Positions 1 through 9,430 are shown, counted from the stretch's first letter. The stretch is 64,000 bases of DNA from Gemmatimonadaceae bacterium (GCA_020851035.1 JADZDM010000025.1:248001-312000), one strand, 5' to 3'. Notes: generated by a model from the letters alone, not told the origin. Translations and numbers: made by a program.

Positions 1-1066
1 GGCGCTGGCCCACCTGGATCCTGTCGAGGAACATGCCCGGCAGGCGCCCCTCGGCACCGAGCCTGAAGTGATGGTCCATCAGGTTGTGGCCGAGCTCCCC
101 CGAACTGCTGCCGAGGCCACCCGGCCAGACCTCGGTGGCGGACCGCAGGAGCAGCCAGGTCGAGTTCAGCGTCGATGCGCAGAGGAAGATCACCTTCGCG
201 TCGTACTCGACCGTCGCGCTGGTGAGCGCGTCGACGACACGCACGCCGGTGGCACGCCTGCGATCCTTGTCGTACACGATCTCGCTCACGATCGCGTGCG
301 GCTTGAGCGTGAGGCGCCCGGTCCGCAGCGCCGCCGGCAGCGTGGACGACTGGGTGCTGAAGTAGGCACCGTACGGACACCCCAGCCAGCAGGCATCGCG
401 TGACTGGCACGCGCCGCGGCCCGGCAGTGGCACGGTGAGGTTGGCGGTGCGGCTGGAGATCATGCGCCGGTTGCCCCCGTACATCCCCTTCAGCTGGCCG
501 GCGAACCACTCCTCGGCGCAGTTGAGCGGCATCGCCGGCTGGAAGTCACCATCGGGGAGCTGCGGCAGGTTCTCGATCGACCCGGCGATGCCCGCGAACT
601 GCTCGACGTGGCTGTACCACGGGGCCATCTCGGCGTAGCGGATGGGCCAGTCGGTGCCCACGCCTTCCTTCGCGTTCGCCTCGTAGTCCAGGTCACTCCA
701 GCGGAAGCTGCACCGCCCCCACATCAGCGAGCGGCCGCCGACCTGGTAGCCGCGATACCAGTCGAAGCGCTTCACCTCGGTGTACGGGGCCTCCTGCTCA
801 TTGACCCAGAAGTCGGGGTTCTTCTCGTTGCACGCGAACCGGCTGCGCTCCAGCACCGGGTGCGTCGCGCGGAGCGCGTTCGTGTTGCCGCCGCGGTGCG
901 GGTACTCCCACGGGGCCTTGGTGGCGTTCGGATAGTCCTTGATGTGCTCCACGTTGCGTCCACGCTCGAGCAACAGCACCCGCAGCCCCCTCTCGGTCAG
1001 CTCCTTCGCCGCCCAGCCACCGGCGATGCCGGAGCCCACCACGATCGCATCCCAGGTATCCGCCAC
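1..1066 (-). CDS. GMC-family FAD-dependent oxidoreductase (3' end beyond window)
   Basis: Only about 355 N-terminal codons are visible; the family is normally 500-570 residues, so the C-terminal substrate domain with the catalytic His lies outside the window. The protein opens with an FAD-binding beta-alpha-beta, GSGIAGGWAAKEL at residues 11-23, followed by the acidic strand end LLLERG. Further on are GGRSLMWG, typical of the GMC FAD site, and a Cys-rich stretch (CQSRDACWLGCPYGA) like that in gluconate and fructose dehydrogenase large subunits. The start is a GTG preceded by GGGGAGG at good spacing; the nearby ATG is out of frame. Such enzymes oxidise alcohols or sugars and pass electrons to a cytochrome partner. 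No partner is visible because the operon continues off the edge. No Tat signal is seen on this subunit, so export would need a partner. Confidence 0.85.
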   Translation of the reverse strand, partial: MADTWDAIVVGSGIAGGWAAKELTERGLRVLLLERGRNVEHIKDYPNATKAPWEYPHRGGNTNALRATHPVLERSRFACNEKNPDFWVNEQEAPYTEVKRFDWYRGYQVGGRSLMWGRCSFRWSDLDYEANAKEGVGTDWPIRYAEMAPWYSHVEQFAGIAGSIENLPQLPDGDFQPAMPLNCAEEWFAGQLKGMYGGNRRMISSRTANLTVPLPGRGACQSRDACWLGCPYGAYFSTQSSTLPAALRTGRLTLKPHAIVSEIVYDKDRRRATGVRVVDALTSATVEYDAKVIFLCASTLNSTWLLLRSATEVWPGGLGSSSGELGHNLMDHHFRLGAEGRLPGMFLDRIQVGQR

Positions 1067-1283
1067 CGCATCCTCCCCTCGCAAGCCGGTTCCGATCCTG
1101 CCGTGCGGCAGGGCGGTGGGGAAGTTGGATCGCGGGCAGGAGTGGCGCCACGGCGCCCCCGGGCGTCGCCGTCCCCCGGTGGCTAGCATATGAGGCAGCA
1201 CGGCGGTCGTCGTGCCCCGCGCGACATCACCCGTCGGCGCCGATCCGGCGACGGCTGGCGTCCCCCTGCTCCCGGCCTCTCGC

Positions 1284-2060
1284 ATGCTGCCTGCCCCCGT
1301 CGCCCGCGCGCGCACCGCTGCCGCGCTGCTCCTGCTCGTCGCCTGCGGCCCGCGCGCAGGATCGCCCGACGCGGCGGCCCCGACCCCCGACACCGCCGCC
1401 ATGGCCCGCCAGCGCGCCGAGAACCTCGCCTTCCGCAACGACTACGCCAACTTCGCGCGCTACCGCGACGCGAACGCGGCCCTCGGTGCACCGGCCGCCG
1501 GCGAGCGTCGGGTGGTGTTCATGGGCAACTCGATCACCGACGGCTGGGCGCGACACTTCCCGGTGATGTTCCCCGGCAAGCCGTACGTGGGGCGCGGTAT
1601 CGGTGGCCAGACGACGCCGCAGATGCTGGTGCGCTTCCGGGCCGACGTGGTGGCGCTGAAGCCATCGGTGGTGGTGATCCTCGCCGGCACGAACGACATC
1701 GCCGGCAACACGGGCCCGTCGACGCTCGGGATGATCGAGGACAACCTCGCCGGCATGACCGAGATCGCGCAGGCGAACGGGATCCGGGTGGTGCTGTCGT
1801 CGGTGCTGCCGGTGTTCGACTACCCATGGAAGCCCGGCCTCACGCCGGCACCGAAGATCGTGGCGCTGAATGCCTGGATGAAGGCGTATGCGGCGCGCGT
1901 CGGGGCGGTGTACCTCGACTACCACACGGCGATGCGTGATGATCGCGACGGACTGCGTGCCGGCCTCGGTGACGACGGCGTGCACCCGAACGAGGCAGGC
2001 TACCGGATCATGGCGACCCTGGCCGAGGCCGCGATCGCCGAGGCGCTGGCGCGCCGTTGA
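1284..2060 (+). CDS. SGNH/GDSL-type esterase lipoprotein
   Basis: A 258-residue exported hydrolase. The sequence shows the SGNH blocks in order: MGNSITDGW (block I, nucleophile Ser), GRGIGGQTT (block II Gly), ILAGTNDIAGN (block III Asn) and DDGVHPNEAGY (block V, catalytic Asp and His). The N-terminus, read from the ATG at 1284, is a lipoprotein signal ending LLLLVAC, so Cys21 is probably lipidated; an upstream in-frame start would bury this signal. Relatives include acetylesterases, platelet-activating-factor acetylhydrolase-like enzymes and lysophospholipases, which remove acyl or acetyl groups from sugars or lipids. The substrate cannot be told from sequence. The next gene starts 40 bases downstream and is also an exported lipoprotein enzyme, so the two are probably co-transcribed. 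Confidence 0.9.
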   Translation: MLPAPVARARTAAALLLLVACGPRAGSPDAAAPTPDTAAMARQRAENLAFRNDYANFARYRDANAALGAPAAGERRVVFMGNSITDGWARHFPVMFPGKPYVGRGIGGQTTPQMLVRFRADVVALKPSVVVILAGTNDIAGNTGPSTLGMIEDNLAGMTEIAQANGIRVVLSSVLPVFDYPWKPGLTPAPKIVALNAWMKAYAARVGAVYLDYHTAMRDDRDGLRAGLGDDGVHPNEAGYRIMATLAEAAIAEALARR

Positions 2061-2100
2061 GCACCACGCACCGTCACCCCCTTCCTCCCGTCGATCCGCC

Positions 2101-3783
2101 ATGCGTCCCCTGACCATCCGTCGGCTCGTCGCCGCGTGCCTGGCCGTCGCCACGCCCGTCATCCTCGTCTCCTGCGCGAGTTTCTCCTCCCTTGGTCCGC
2201 GGCCGGTGCTGGCGGTGGTGAACGCCCGCATCTGGACCGGCGTCGAGGCGCGGCCGTGGGCGGAAGCGCTGGCGGTCGACAGCGCGGGCCGGATCACGGC
2301 GATCGGCAGCAGCCGGATGGTCGGCCAGCTTGGCGCGGGCACGGTGATCGATGCCAAGGGCCAGATGGTGGTGCCGGGGTTCGTGGACACACATGTCCAC
2401 TTCATCGAGGGGGGCTTCGGCCTGGCCTCGGTGCGGCTGCGTGACGCGCGCACGAAGGAGGAGTTCATCCGCCGCATCCGTGACCACGCGCGCACGCTGC
2501 CGAAGGGCGCCTGGGTCACCAACGGGGACTGGGACCACCAGAACTGGGGCGGCGAGCTGCCGCGGCGGGACTGGATCGACAGCGTGACACCCGACAACCC
2601 GGTGTGGATCAACCGGCTGGACGGTCACATGAACCTCGCCAACACGCTCACGCTGCAGGCCGCACGCCTCACGCGGGGCACCGCCGACGTGGCGGGGGGT
2701 GAGATCGTGCGCGACGCCGCCGGTGAGCTCACCGGCATCTTCAAGGACAATGCGCAGGACCTGGTGGCGGGAGCGATGCGGACCCCGCCGGTGGCGGTGG
2801 AGGACCGCGCACTGGACACGGCGATGGCCCACGTGGCGTCGTACGGCGTCACCAGCGTGCACAGCATGGGCAGCTGGCACGACCTCACCATCTTCCGGCG
2901 TGCGCACGGCACCGCGCGACAGCGCACGCGCATCTACGCCATGACACCACTGGCCGAGTGGACGCGGCTGCGCGACACCGTCGCCGTGCGCGGGCGGGGC
3001 GATGACTGGCTGCGCATCGGGGGCCTGAAAGGGTTCGTGGACGGTTCGCTCGGGTCGCACACGGCGGCGATGTTCGAAGACTTCACGGACAAGCCGGGCG
3101 ACCGCGGGCTGTTCGTGACGGCCCCCGAGTCACTATATGCTCGCGTGTCGGGGGCGGACCGTGCGGGGTTGCAGGTGATGGTGCACGCCATCGGTGACCG
3201 CGCCATCGCCACGCAGCTCGACATCTTCGCCCGCGTGGCGCGCGAGAACGGCGCGCGCGACCGGCGCTTCCGGATCGAGCATGCGCAGCACATCGCCGCG
3301 CGCGACTTCGGTCGGTTCAGGTCCCTTGGAGTGATCCCGTCGATGCAGCCGTACCATGCCATCGATGACGGCCGCTGGGCGGACCGGGTGATCGGCACCG
3401 ACCGGTCGTCGCGCACCTACGCGTTCAAGTCGCTGCTCGACGCCGGCGCGGCGGTGGCGTTCGGGTCGGACTGGTTCGTGGCCCCGCCGCGGCCGCTCGA
3501 GGCGATCTACGCCGCCGTGACGCGACGCACGCTGGACGACCGCACACCGGCCGGCTGGTACCCCGCGCAGAAGATCACCGTCGAGCAGGCGCTGCGCGCC
3601 CACACGCGGGGCGGGGCGTTCGCCGGCTTCGACGAGGCGAACCGCGGCACGCTGCAACTGGGCATGCTGGCCGACTTCGCCCTGCTCGAACGCGACATCA
3701 CCCGCATCCCGCCGGAGCAGATCCGCGACGTGCGCGTGATGCGCACGGTGGTGGGTGGCCGCACGGTGTTCGAGCGGAAGTAG
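2101..3783 (+). CDS. YtcJ-like amidohydrolase (family 3), exported lipoprotein
   Basis: A 560-residue metal-dependent amidohydrolase. The motifs follow the amidohydrolase-3 family: VPGFVDTHVHF carries the first metal HxH, KGFVDGSLGSHTA is the strand-5 region, VHAIGDRA and RIEHAQHI supply the later His ligands, and AFGSDWFVAPP supplies the final Asp. A C-terminal strand (MLADFALLERDITRIPPEQI) rejoins the small beta domain. The start at 2101 gives a lipoprotein signal ending ILVSC (Cys25). Family members hydrolyse N-substituted amides or formamides; the true substrate is unknown. It probably forms a two-gene unit with the preceding esterase. It ends close to the convergent decarboxylase gene, with only about 40 bases between the stops. 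Confidence 0.9.
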   Translation: MRPLTIRRLVAACLAVATPVILVSCASFSSLGPRPVLAVVNARIWTGVEARPWAEALAVDSAGRITAIGSSRMVGQLGAGTVIDAKGQMVVPGFVDTHVHFIEGGFGLASVRLRDARTKEEFIRRIRDHARTLPKGAWVTNGDWDHQNWGGELPRRDWIDSVTPDNPVWINRLDGHMNLANTLTLQAARLTRGTADVAGGEIVRDAAGELTGIFKDNAQDLVAGAMRTPPVAVEDRALDTAMAHVASYGVTSVHSMGSWHDLTIFRRAHGTARQRTRIYAMTPLAEWTRLRDTVAVRGRGDDWLRIGGLKGFVDGSLGSHTAAMFEDFTDKPGDRGLFVTAPESLYARVSGADRAGLQVMVHAIGDRAIATQLDIFARVARENGARDRRFRIEHAQHIAARDFGRFRSLGVIPSMQPYHAIDDGRWADRVIGTDRSSRTYAFKSLLDAGAAVAFGSDWFVAPPRPLEAIYAAVTRRTLDDRTPAGWYPAQKITVEQALRAHTRGGAFAGFDEANRGTLQLGMLADFALLERDITRIPPEQIRDVRVMRTVVGGRTVFERK

Positions 3784-3825
3784 GCGTGCCGTCGGTGCGC
3801 ACCGCGCCGCGGGCGCCGACGCCCG

Positions 3826-5298
3826 TCACGCCGCCGCGCGGCGGAGCTCGTGCAGCAGGCGCTGCAGGTCGTCGATGCTGGTGAACGGGCCCATGAGCGT
3901 GGTGCGCAGCCAGAGGCTGCCGCGGAGGCGGGTCTGCACGGGGTAGAAGTGCCCGCCGCGGATGACCCGCCGGCGCAACTCGGCCTGCAGCGCATCCAGG
4001 GCGCCCGCGTCGCCGTCGAAGCCGGCGGGGCGGTGGCGGAAGCAGACGATGTTGCACTCGGGCTCCACCGCGAGCTCGAAGTCGGGCTGTGCACGCAGCA
4101 GGGCCGCGAACTCGCGCGCGAGGTCCACCACCCGGGTCACGTAGGCCGCGAGCAGCCCCGGGCCGTAGACTGCGAGCGTGGCGTAGAGCTTGAAGCTCAT
4201 CATGCGCTTCGTGCACTCGAAGGTGCGCGATGCGAGGTCGAACCAGGCGTCGTCGTTCGCGGCGTCGAGCAGGTAGGAGGCGTCCTGCGCGAACGCGCCG
4301 GCGGCGTGCCGCTGATCGCGGAACAACACGGCGGTGACCAGCGCCGGCTGCAGCAGCATCTTGTGCGCGTCCCAGACCACGGAGTCGGCGCGCGCGATGC
4401 CGTCCAGCACGTGACGGTGGCGTGGTGACAGCGCGAGCGCGGCGCCGTGCGCCCCGTCGACATGCATCCACAGGTCGTGCGCCGCGCAGAAGTCTGCGAT
4501 CGGCCCGAGCGGGTCGAAGGCTCCGGTGGCCGTGCTGCACGCACTCGCGATCACGCCGATGACACGCCGCCCGGACGCCGTCGCCGACGCCAGGCCGTCG
4601 GCCAGCAGGTCCGTCCGCATGCGGAACTGCGCGTCCACGGGCACCTTCACCAGGCCATCCGCGCCCCAGCCCATGATGCGCACGGCGCGGTCGGCGCAGT
4701 AGTGCGCCTGCTCGCTCACCAGCACCGCGGGAATCGGTCCACCCACCGCGCCATGTGTCCAGACGTCCCAGCCGGCCTTGGCCTGCCGCATCGCGAGCAG
4801 GGCATTGAGCGTGGCGAGCGTGCCGCCGGACGTGAGCACCCCACCGGCCATGTCGCCGAGGCCGATGGTGTCGCACATCCAGCGGATCACGTGCATCTCC
4901 ATCACCGTGCCACCCTGACCCATCTCGTACACGGCCTGGCCATTGTTCAGGAGGTCGGCCGCGAGGTCGCAAAGTGCCGCGAGGGGCAGCGGGGGCGCCA
5001 CCTGGTGTCCCACGAAGCCGGCGTGGTGCAGGCGGGTGGCGCCGGCCAGCATCTTCGCGGTGAGCGCCTCGAGGATCGCGGCCGGTGACGACGTGTCGCG
5101 GGTTCGCGCGTCGGCGAAGTCGACATCCCACGACGCGTGCATCGCACGGGGATCGACCCAGGGCAGCACGGGCGTGCGTCCCTCGAGCTCGGCGGCGAGG
5201 AATCCGGCCAGCGTGTCGAGCATGCGGTCGCCCTGCTGCCGGAACCCGGCGGGATCGAAGGCGGTGCGGAGGAGTGCCGCGCCGTCGGCGGCGGTCAT
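3826..5298 (-). CDS. PLP-dependent group II (aromatic amino acid/glutamate-type) decarboxylase
   Basis: A 490-residue cytoplasmic decarboxylase of the aromatic-amino-acid/glutamate family. Visible signature elements are TSGGTLATLNALLAMR (cofactor phosphate region), HVDGAHGAA (the Asp that pairs with the PLP ring nitrogen) and WDAHKMLLQP (Schiff-base Lys). The length fits the family. The ATG at 5298 overlaps the stop of the upstream epimerase gene as ATGA, so the two are probably translationally coupled; an in-frame ATG seven codons earlier would overlap more deeply. Substrate could be tyrosine, tryptophan, DOPA, aspartate or a diamino acid; sequence alone does not decide. No transporter or amine-using enzyme lies beside it. 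Confidence 0.88.
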   Translation of the reverse strand: MTAADGAALLRTAFDPAGFRQQGDRMLDTLAGFLAAELEGRTPVLPWVDPRAMHASWDVDFADARTRDTSSPAAILEALTAKMLAGATRLHHAGFVGHQVAPPLPLAALCDLAADLLNNGQAVYEMGQGGTVMEMHVIRWMCDTIGLGDMAGGVLTSGGTLATLNALLAMRQAKAGWDVWTHGAVGGPIPAVLVSEQAHYCADRAVRIMGWGADGLVKVPVDAQFRMRTDLLADGLASATASGRRVIGVIASACSTATGAFDPLGPIADFCAAHDLWMHVDGAHGAALALSPRHRHVLDGIARADSVVWDAHKMLLQPALVTAVLFRDQRHAAGAFAQDASYLLDAANDDAWFDLASRTFECTKRMMSFKLYATLAVYGPGLLAAYVTRVVDLAREFAALLRAQPDFELAVEPECNIVCFRHRPAGFDGDAGALDALQAELRRRVIRGGHFYPVQTRLRGSLWLRTTLMGPFTSIDDLQRLLHELRRAAA

Positions 5299-6440
5299 TT
5301 CGCGCCGGTGGCGTGCCACGCCGCCAGTACCGAGACCTCACGCTCCGGCGCGAGCCCCGCGCGCGCCTTCTCCTGCTCGGCCGCGGGCCGTGTCTTGTAC
5401 CAGGCGAGGGTGGCCGCCGCAGTCTCCGCGAGCGGGCGGAAGGTCAGGCCGGCGTCGTACGCCTTGCGGCAGATCACGCGCGCGAACCCCGCCGTGCGGC
5501 CTTCCGGCGGCACCCAGACCGGCATGTCGCTCCAGGCGCGCACCTGGTTCGCGGCCAGGAACGCGGCCGGCACCCACGTGAACTGTGCGCCACTCGTCGT
5601 GACGGCCTTGATGCCGTGCAGCATCTCGGCGATGGTCGTCGGCGTCCGTGGGCCGGTGGCATTGAAGGTGCCGAGCACCCGCGACTCGGCCAGTCGCACG
5701 ATCCACTCGGAGAGGTCACGCGCATCCACGTACTGCACCGGGTCGTTCGGCGTGCCGGGCGCGAGCACCTCGCCGCCGCGGTCGATGCGCACCGGCCAGT
5801 ACGAGAAGCGATCGGACAGGTCGCCGGGGCCGACGATGAGCCCGGGCCGCACGATCGTGACGGCGGACCCGAACTGCGCCCGCGCCTCGATCTCGCTGCG
5901 CACCTTGTTCTGGCCGTAGAGCTTCGCGTCATATGGTGCGTCGATGTCCGCCGGCGGCAGCAGCGTGCCGCCTTCGTCGATCGGGGTCGCGAGCTCCGCG
6001 AAGACGGAGATCGTCGAGACGAAGAGGTAGTGCTTCGTGCGCCCCTTCAGCGCGCGGCCGGCGTCGCGCACCCACTTCGGGTTCGCGGTCGGGTTGTCGA
6101 TGACGACGTCCCACTCGCCGCCCTCGAGCGCCTTGTGCCCATCGGGCAGGTTCCGGTCGCCGACCAGCCGCGGCACGCCGGGGAAGAGGCCGGCGTTCGT
6201 GACACCGCGATTGAACAGCGTCACCGAGTGGCCGCGGTCGATGGCGTACTGCACCTGGTATGGGCCGATGAAGCCGGTGCCGCCCAGGATCAGGATGCGC
6301 AGCGGGGCGCCGGCGCGCCGGCCGCGGCCCATCGTCGCCGGCGCCGACTCGAGGGCGTGCACCAGTGACGGGAGCCCCAGCGAGAGGGCACCGCCGAGGG
6401 TGGCGGAGGAGGCGAGGAACGTGCGGCGGGAGAGGGACAT
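5295..6440 (-). CDS. Tat-exported NAD-dependent epimerase/dehydratase-like protein
   Basis: A 381-residue SDR-superfamily protein with a classic twin-arginine signal (SRRTFLASSATLGG) at its N-terminus. The nucleotide-binding motif LILGGTGFIG follows at about residue 49, then the extended-SDR pattern. Extended SDRs are usually cytoplasmic; a Tat signal means a folded, cofactor-loaded enzyme exported to the periplasm, as seen in some sugar or glycoside oxidoreductases. A Ser/Tyr/Lys catalytic triad is not obvious: the expected YxxxK may be YGQNK in DAKLYGQNKVRSE, which matches. The gene is first in a two-gene operon with the PLP decarboxylase through a four-base overlap, although the two products should end up in different compartments. 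Confidence 0.85.
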   Translation of the reverse strand: MSLSRRTFLASSATLGGALSLGLPSLVHALESAPATMGRGRRAGAPLRILILGGTGFIGPYQVQYAIDRGHSVTLFNRGVTNAGLFPGVPRLVGDRNLPDGHKALEGGEWDVVIDNPTANPKWVRDAGRALKGRTKHYLFVSTISVFAELATPIDEGGTLLPPADIDAPYDAKLYGQNKVRSEIEARAQFGSAVTIVRPGLIVGPGDLSDRFSYWPVRIDRGGEVLAPGTPNDPVQYVDARDLSEWIVRLAESRVLGTFNATGPRTPTTIAEMLHGIKAVTTSGAQFTWVPAAFLAANQVRAWSDMPVWVPPEGRTAGFARVICRKAYDAGLTFRPLAETAAATLAWYKTRPAAEQEKARAGLAPEREVSVLAAWHATGAK

Positions 6441-6584
6441 CGGGGCTCCGGGGCGTGGGGCAGCGCGGGCACGGTGCGGGACGCGGTGCCACGTCGCGGA
6501 GCATACGGCCGCGCGGGGCGGAGTGCCACCGCGCCCCGGACGGGTTCACTGGCCCGGCGGCGGTCGGCGCGCTAGCGTCACGCC

Positions 6585-7466
6585 GTGCCTGAGCTTCCGG
6601 ACATCACCGTCTACCGCGAGGCGCTGGCGGCCCGCACCACGGGCGCCGTGCTGCGCGACGTGCGGGTGGGCAGCCCATTCGTGCTGCGTTCCGTGGAGCC
6701 GCCGCTGTCGGCGTTCACGGAGCGGCGCGTCACCGGCATCGAGCGACTCGGGAAGCGGATCGTGCTGGTGTGCGAGGGGGAGATGTTCCTCGTGATCCAC
6801 CTCATGATCGCCGGCCGGCTCAAGTGGGTGTCGGCGTCGAAGAAGCCGCCGCCGAAGGCCGGGCTGGCCTGCATCACCTTCGACACCGGGACCCTGGTGC
6901 TGACGGAGGCGGGCACGAAGCGTCGCGCGTCGCTGACGGCCGTGGCCGGTCGCGCGGCGCTGGCCGCGATGGACCGCGGCGGCCTGGACGTGATGACCTC
7001 GACCGACGCGGCGATGGTCGCGCGGCTGCGGAGCGAGAACCACACACTCAAGCGCACGCTCACCGACCCGCGACTGTTCGATGGCATCGGCAACGCCTAC
7101 TCCGACGAGATCCTGCATGCCGCGCGCCTCTCGCCGCTGCAGCTCTCCGCGAATCTCCGGGACGACGATGCGCTGCGGCTGGTGCTCGCGATCCGGTCGA
7201 CGCTGGCGCACTGGATCGACCTCTTCCGCACCGAGATGGGCAGCGGCTGGCCGGAGAAGGTGACCGCGTTCCGGCCCGAGATGGCGGTGCACGGCCGGTT
7301 CCGGCAGCCCTGTCCCGACTGCGCTGCGCCGGTGCAGCGCATCCGGTATGCGGAGAACGAGACCAACTACTGCGCGCGCTGCCAGACCGGGGGCCGGTTG
7401 CTGGCGGACCGCGCGATGTCGCGGCTGCTGAAGGACGACTGGCCGCGGTCACTCGACGAACTCTGA
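6585..7466 (+). CDS. Fpg/Nei-family DNA glycosylase/AP lyase
   Basis: A 293-residue base-excision repair enzyme. The start is GTG, giving a mature N-terminal Pro-Glu (PELPDITVYREAL), the catalytic nucleophile and general acid of the family. A conserved Lys follows in ERLGKRIVL, then a helix-two-turn-helix region (SENHTLKRTLTDPRLFDGIGNAYSDEIL, quoted here only to mark its span: IGNAYSDEIL is the clearest part). The C-terminal zinc finger has the spacing C-x2-C, then C-x2-C (CPDC and CARC). In canonical Fpg the finger carries an Arg five residues before the third Cys; here that position is Asn (ENETNYC), which may alter lesion preference. The gene is monocistronic and divergent from the epimerase gene. 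Confidence 0.9.
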   Translation: MPELPDITVYREALAARTTGAVLRDVRVGSPFVLRSVEPPLSAFTERRVTGIERLGKRIVLVCEGEMFLVIHLMIAGRLKWVSASKKPPPKAGLACITFDTGTLVLTEAGTKRRASLTAVAGRAALAAMDRGGLDVMTSTDAAMVARLRSENHTLKRTLTDPRLFDGIGNAYSDEILHAARLSPLQLSANLRDDDALRLVLAIRSTLAHWIDLFRTEMGSGWPEKVTAFRPEMAVHGRFRQPCPDCAAPVQRIRYAENETNYCARCQTGGRLLADRAMSRLLKDDWPRSLDEL

Positions 7467-7531
7467 CTGTCGTTAAGCTCCCTCGCAGCGGCGCCGGCGC
7501 CGCGATCCCGTCACTCCTGCCTCCCCGATCC

Positions 7532-9085
7532 ATGACACGCCTCCCGGTCCGCCTGCGGTTCCTGGCCGTCCTCACCCTCGTCGCCATGCCCGCGTTGCCG
7601 GCCCAGGTCCGCAGCACGGCGGCGCAGGTGCGCGAGCTCGATGCCGTCATCCGAAAGGGGGTGCGCGACTGGGAGATTCCCGGCCTCACCGTGACCGTGG
7701 TGCGGAACGACTCGGTGGTGTTCGCGCAGGGCTACGGTGTGCGGCGCCTGGGGGCAGCCGGTGCGGTGGACGTGCAGACGCAGTTCGGCATCATGAGCAC
7801 CACCAAGGCCTTCACCGCGCTGGCGATGGCGATGCTGGTGGACGAGGGCAAGGTGTCGTGGACCGACCCGATCACGAAGCACCTGCCGGAGTTCGCCTTC
7901 CAGGACCCGTTCCTGACCCGTGAGGCGACGGTGAAGGACCTGCTCACGCACAACATCGGGATGGGCAACGCCGACCTGATGTGGGCGCGTGGTGACCTCA
8001 CACGGGCCGAGATCCTCCGGCGCGTGCGGTACCTGCCGGCGGCCTATTCCCTGCGCGGCGGGTTCACCTACCAGAACGTGATGTACGGCGCGGCCGGCGA
8101 GCTGGTGGCGCGGGTGTCGGGGATGTCGTGGGAGGACTTCACCCGCACGCGCATCTTCGAGCCGCTCGGCATGTCGCAGTCGTACACGTCGTACGGTGCG
8201 ATGCGCGCGGCGGCCGGTGCGAACCAGTCGGAGCCACACTTCCGCCTGCGCGACACGATCCGGGTGATCGCCGACGAGGCGGTGGACGTGCTGCCGGCGG
8301 CGGGCGCGATCTGGTCGAATTCCACCGACATGGGGAAGTGGCTGCGCTTCCTGCTGGACAGCGGCCGCGTGGGCGGGAAGCGGCTGGTGAGCGAGGCGGG
8401 GTTCCGCGCGCTGCTCAAGCCGCAGTCGTTCGTGTCGGAGGCGGAGTTCTACCCCACGGCGCGGATCACGAAGCCGCACTGGATGACGTACGGGCTTGGC
8501 TGGTTCGAGCAGGACTATCGTGGCCGCTTCCTGGCGTTCCACACCGGCAGCCTGTCGGGTCGCACGGCGATCGTCGGGCTGTTGCCGGATGCGCGCACCG
8601 GCATCTTCATCGGCGGGAACCTGGACCACGCCGAGTTCCGGCACGCGCTGATGCTGCAGGCGCTGGACATCTTCGCCGGCACCAACGGCGGGGCGCCGCG
8701 CGACTGGAGTGCGGAGTTCCTGCCGCTCTACGCGGGGCTGGCGGCCGAGGGGAAGGCGGCACAGGCGGCGTTCGAGCAGAAGCGCGTGGCGGGCACGAAG
8801 CCGACGCTCCCGCTGGCTGCCTACGCCGGCACCTACGCGCACGCGGCGTGGGGCGACGTGGTCGTGACGCAGGAGGGTGACGCGCTGGCCGTGCGCATGG
8901 GCACCGATCCGCAGATGCGCGGACGGATGGAGCACTGGCACCAGGACACCTTCCGCGTGGCGCTCGGCGATGGGCGCGGTGGGTACAACTACCTCGTGTT
9001 CCGGCTGGGACTCGACGGGACGATGATCGAGCTGCGCCTCGACGGGGCTGACGAGTACACGTTCACACGTACCGCCCCCCGCTGA
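7532..9085 (+). CDS. Secreted serine hydrolase, class C beta-lactamase/esterase fold, with DUF3471 tail
   Basis: A 517-residue exported penicillin-binding-protein-like hydrolase. A signal peptide of about 23 residues ends PALPAQ. The catalytic SxxK is STTK at residues 89-92, the YxN is YQN in GGFTYQNVMYG, and the third motif is HTG (FHTGSLSG). The last ~90 residues (from LPLAAYAGTYAHAAWGD) match the DUF3471 beta-barrel domain that often follows this fold. Such proteins hydrolyse esters, D-amino-acid peptides or beta-lactams. The start at 7532 is chosen because it begins the signal peptide; the frame stays open upstream but overlaps the glycosylase gene. The stop lies inside a strong hairpin. 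Confidence 0.92.
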   Translation: MTRLPVRLRFLAVLTLVAMPALPAQVRSTAAQVRELDAVIRKGVRDWEIPGLTVTVVRNDSVVFAQGYGVRRLGAAGAVDVQTQFGIMSTTKAFTALAMAMLVDEGKVSWTDPITKHLPEFAFQDPFLTREATVKDLLTHNIGMGNADLMWARGDLTRAEILRRVRYLPAAYSLRGGFTYQNVMYGAAGELVARVSGMSWEDFTRTRIFEPLGMSQSYTSYGAMRAAAGANQSEPHFRLRDTIRVIADEAVDVLPAAGAIWSNSTDMGKWLRFLLDSGRVGGKRLVSEAGFRALLKPQSFVSEAEFYPTARITKPHWMTYGLGWFEQDYRGRFLAFHTGSLSGRTAIVGLLPDARTGIFIGGNLDHAEFRHALMLQALDIFAGTNGGAPRDWSAEFLPLYAGLAAEGKAAQAAFEQKRVAGTKPTLPLAAYAGTYAHAAWGDVVVTQEGDALAVRMGTDPQMRGRMEHWHQDTFRVALGDGRGGYNYLVFRLGLDGTMIELRLDGADEYTFTRTAPR

Positions 9086-9104
9086 GCGCCCTCAGCGTGG
9101 GGGG
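9075..9104 (+). terminator. Hairpin overlapping stop of serine hydrolase gene
   Basis: CCCCCCGCTGAG pairs with CTCAGC-GT-GGGGGG (two-base bulge) around a four-base CGCC loop, and the TGA stop lies within the 5' arm. No T-run follows, so it would act as a high-GC or factor-assisted terminator. It separates the hydrolase gene from the convergent tRNA gene. Confidence 0.55.
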
Positions 9105-9227
9105 GCCAGCGAGTCAGCGCGGACGCCGGGAACGCGCCGATGCTCGGTGTGCACGGCCCGCGACGCCTGGCGCGCGGGACGGCATCTGCGGCAGCGCCGT
9201 CCGTCGGCCACGGCGCCGCCGGAAACA

Positions 9228-9310
<83 letters not shown>

Positions 9311-9353
9311 CCACAGCAGCGCTGCGGCGGGAAATCTCGCCGTTTCGCCCTGA

Positions 9354-9381
9354 TTGCACCATCCCCGGAACTCGCTATGAT
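9354..9381 (+). promoter_or_regulatory. Candidate sigma70 promoter of glutamate synthase gene
   Basis: TTGCAC (-35) and TATGAT (-10) are separated by 16 bases. Transcription would start near 9388. That is downstream of the first in-frame ATG at 9377, which overlaps the -10 box, so translation more likely begins at the GTG at 9431. Confidence 0.55.
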
Positions 9382-9430
9382 GCGCAGGGGGCTGTACTGC
9401 GGGCATCACACTCGACAGGCGGGGACGGAC

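Noticed and set aside
1227-2612. A 461-codon minus-strand frame over the SGNH and amidohydrolase genes
   Set aside because: It spans two well-supported plus-strand genes, and its composition is typical of an antisense shadow.
9377-9430. Earlier ATG as the gltB start
   Set aside because: It overlaps the -10 box of a good promoter and lacks a ribosome site; the GTG at 9431 has GGGGA at correct spacing.
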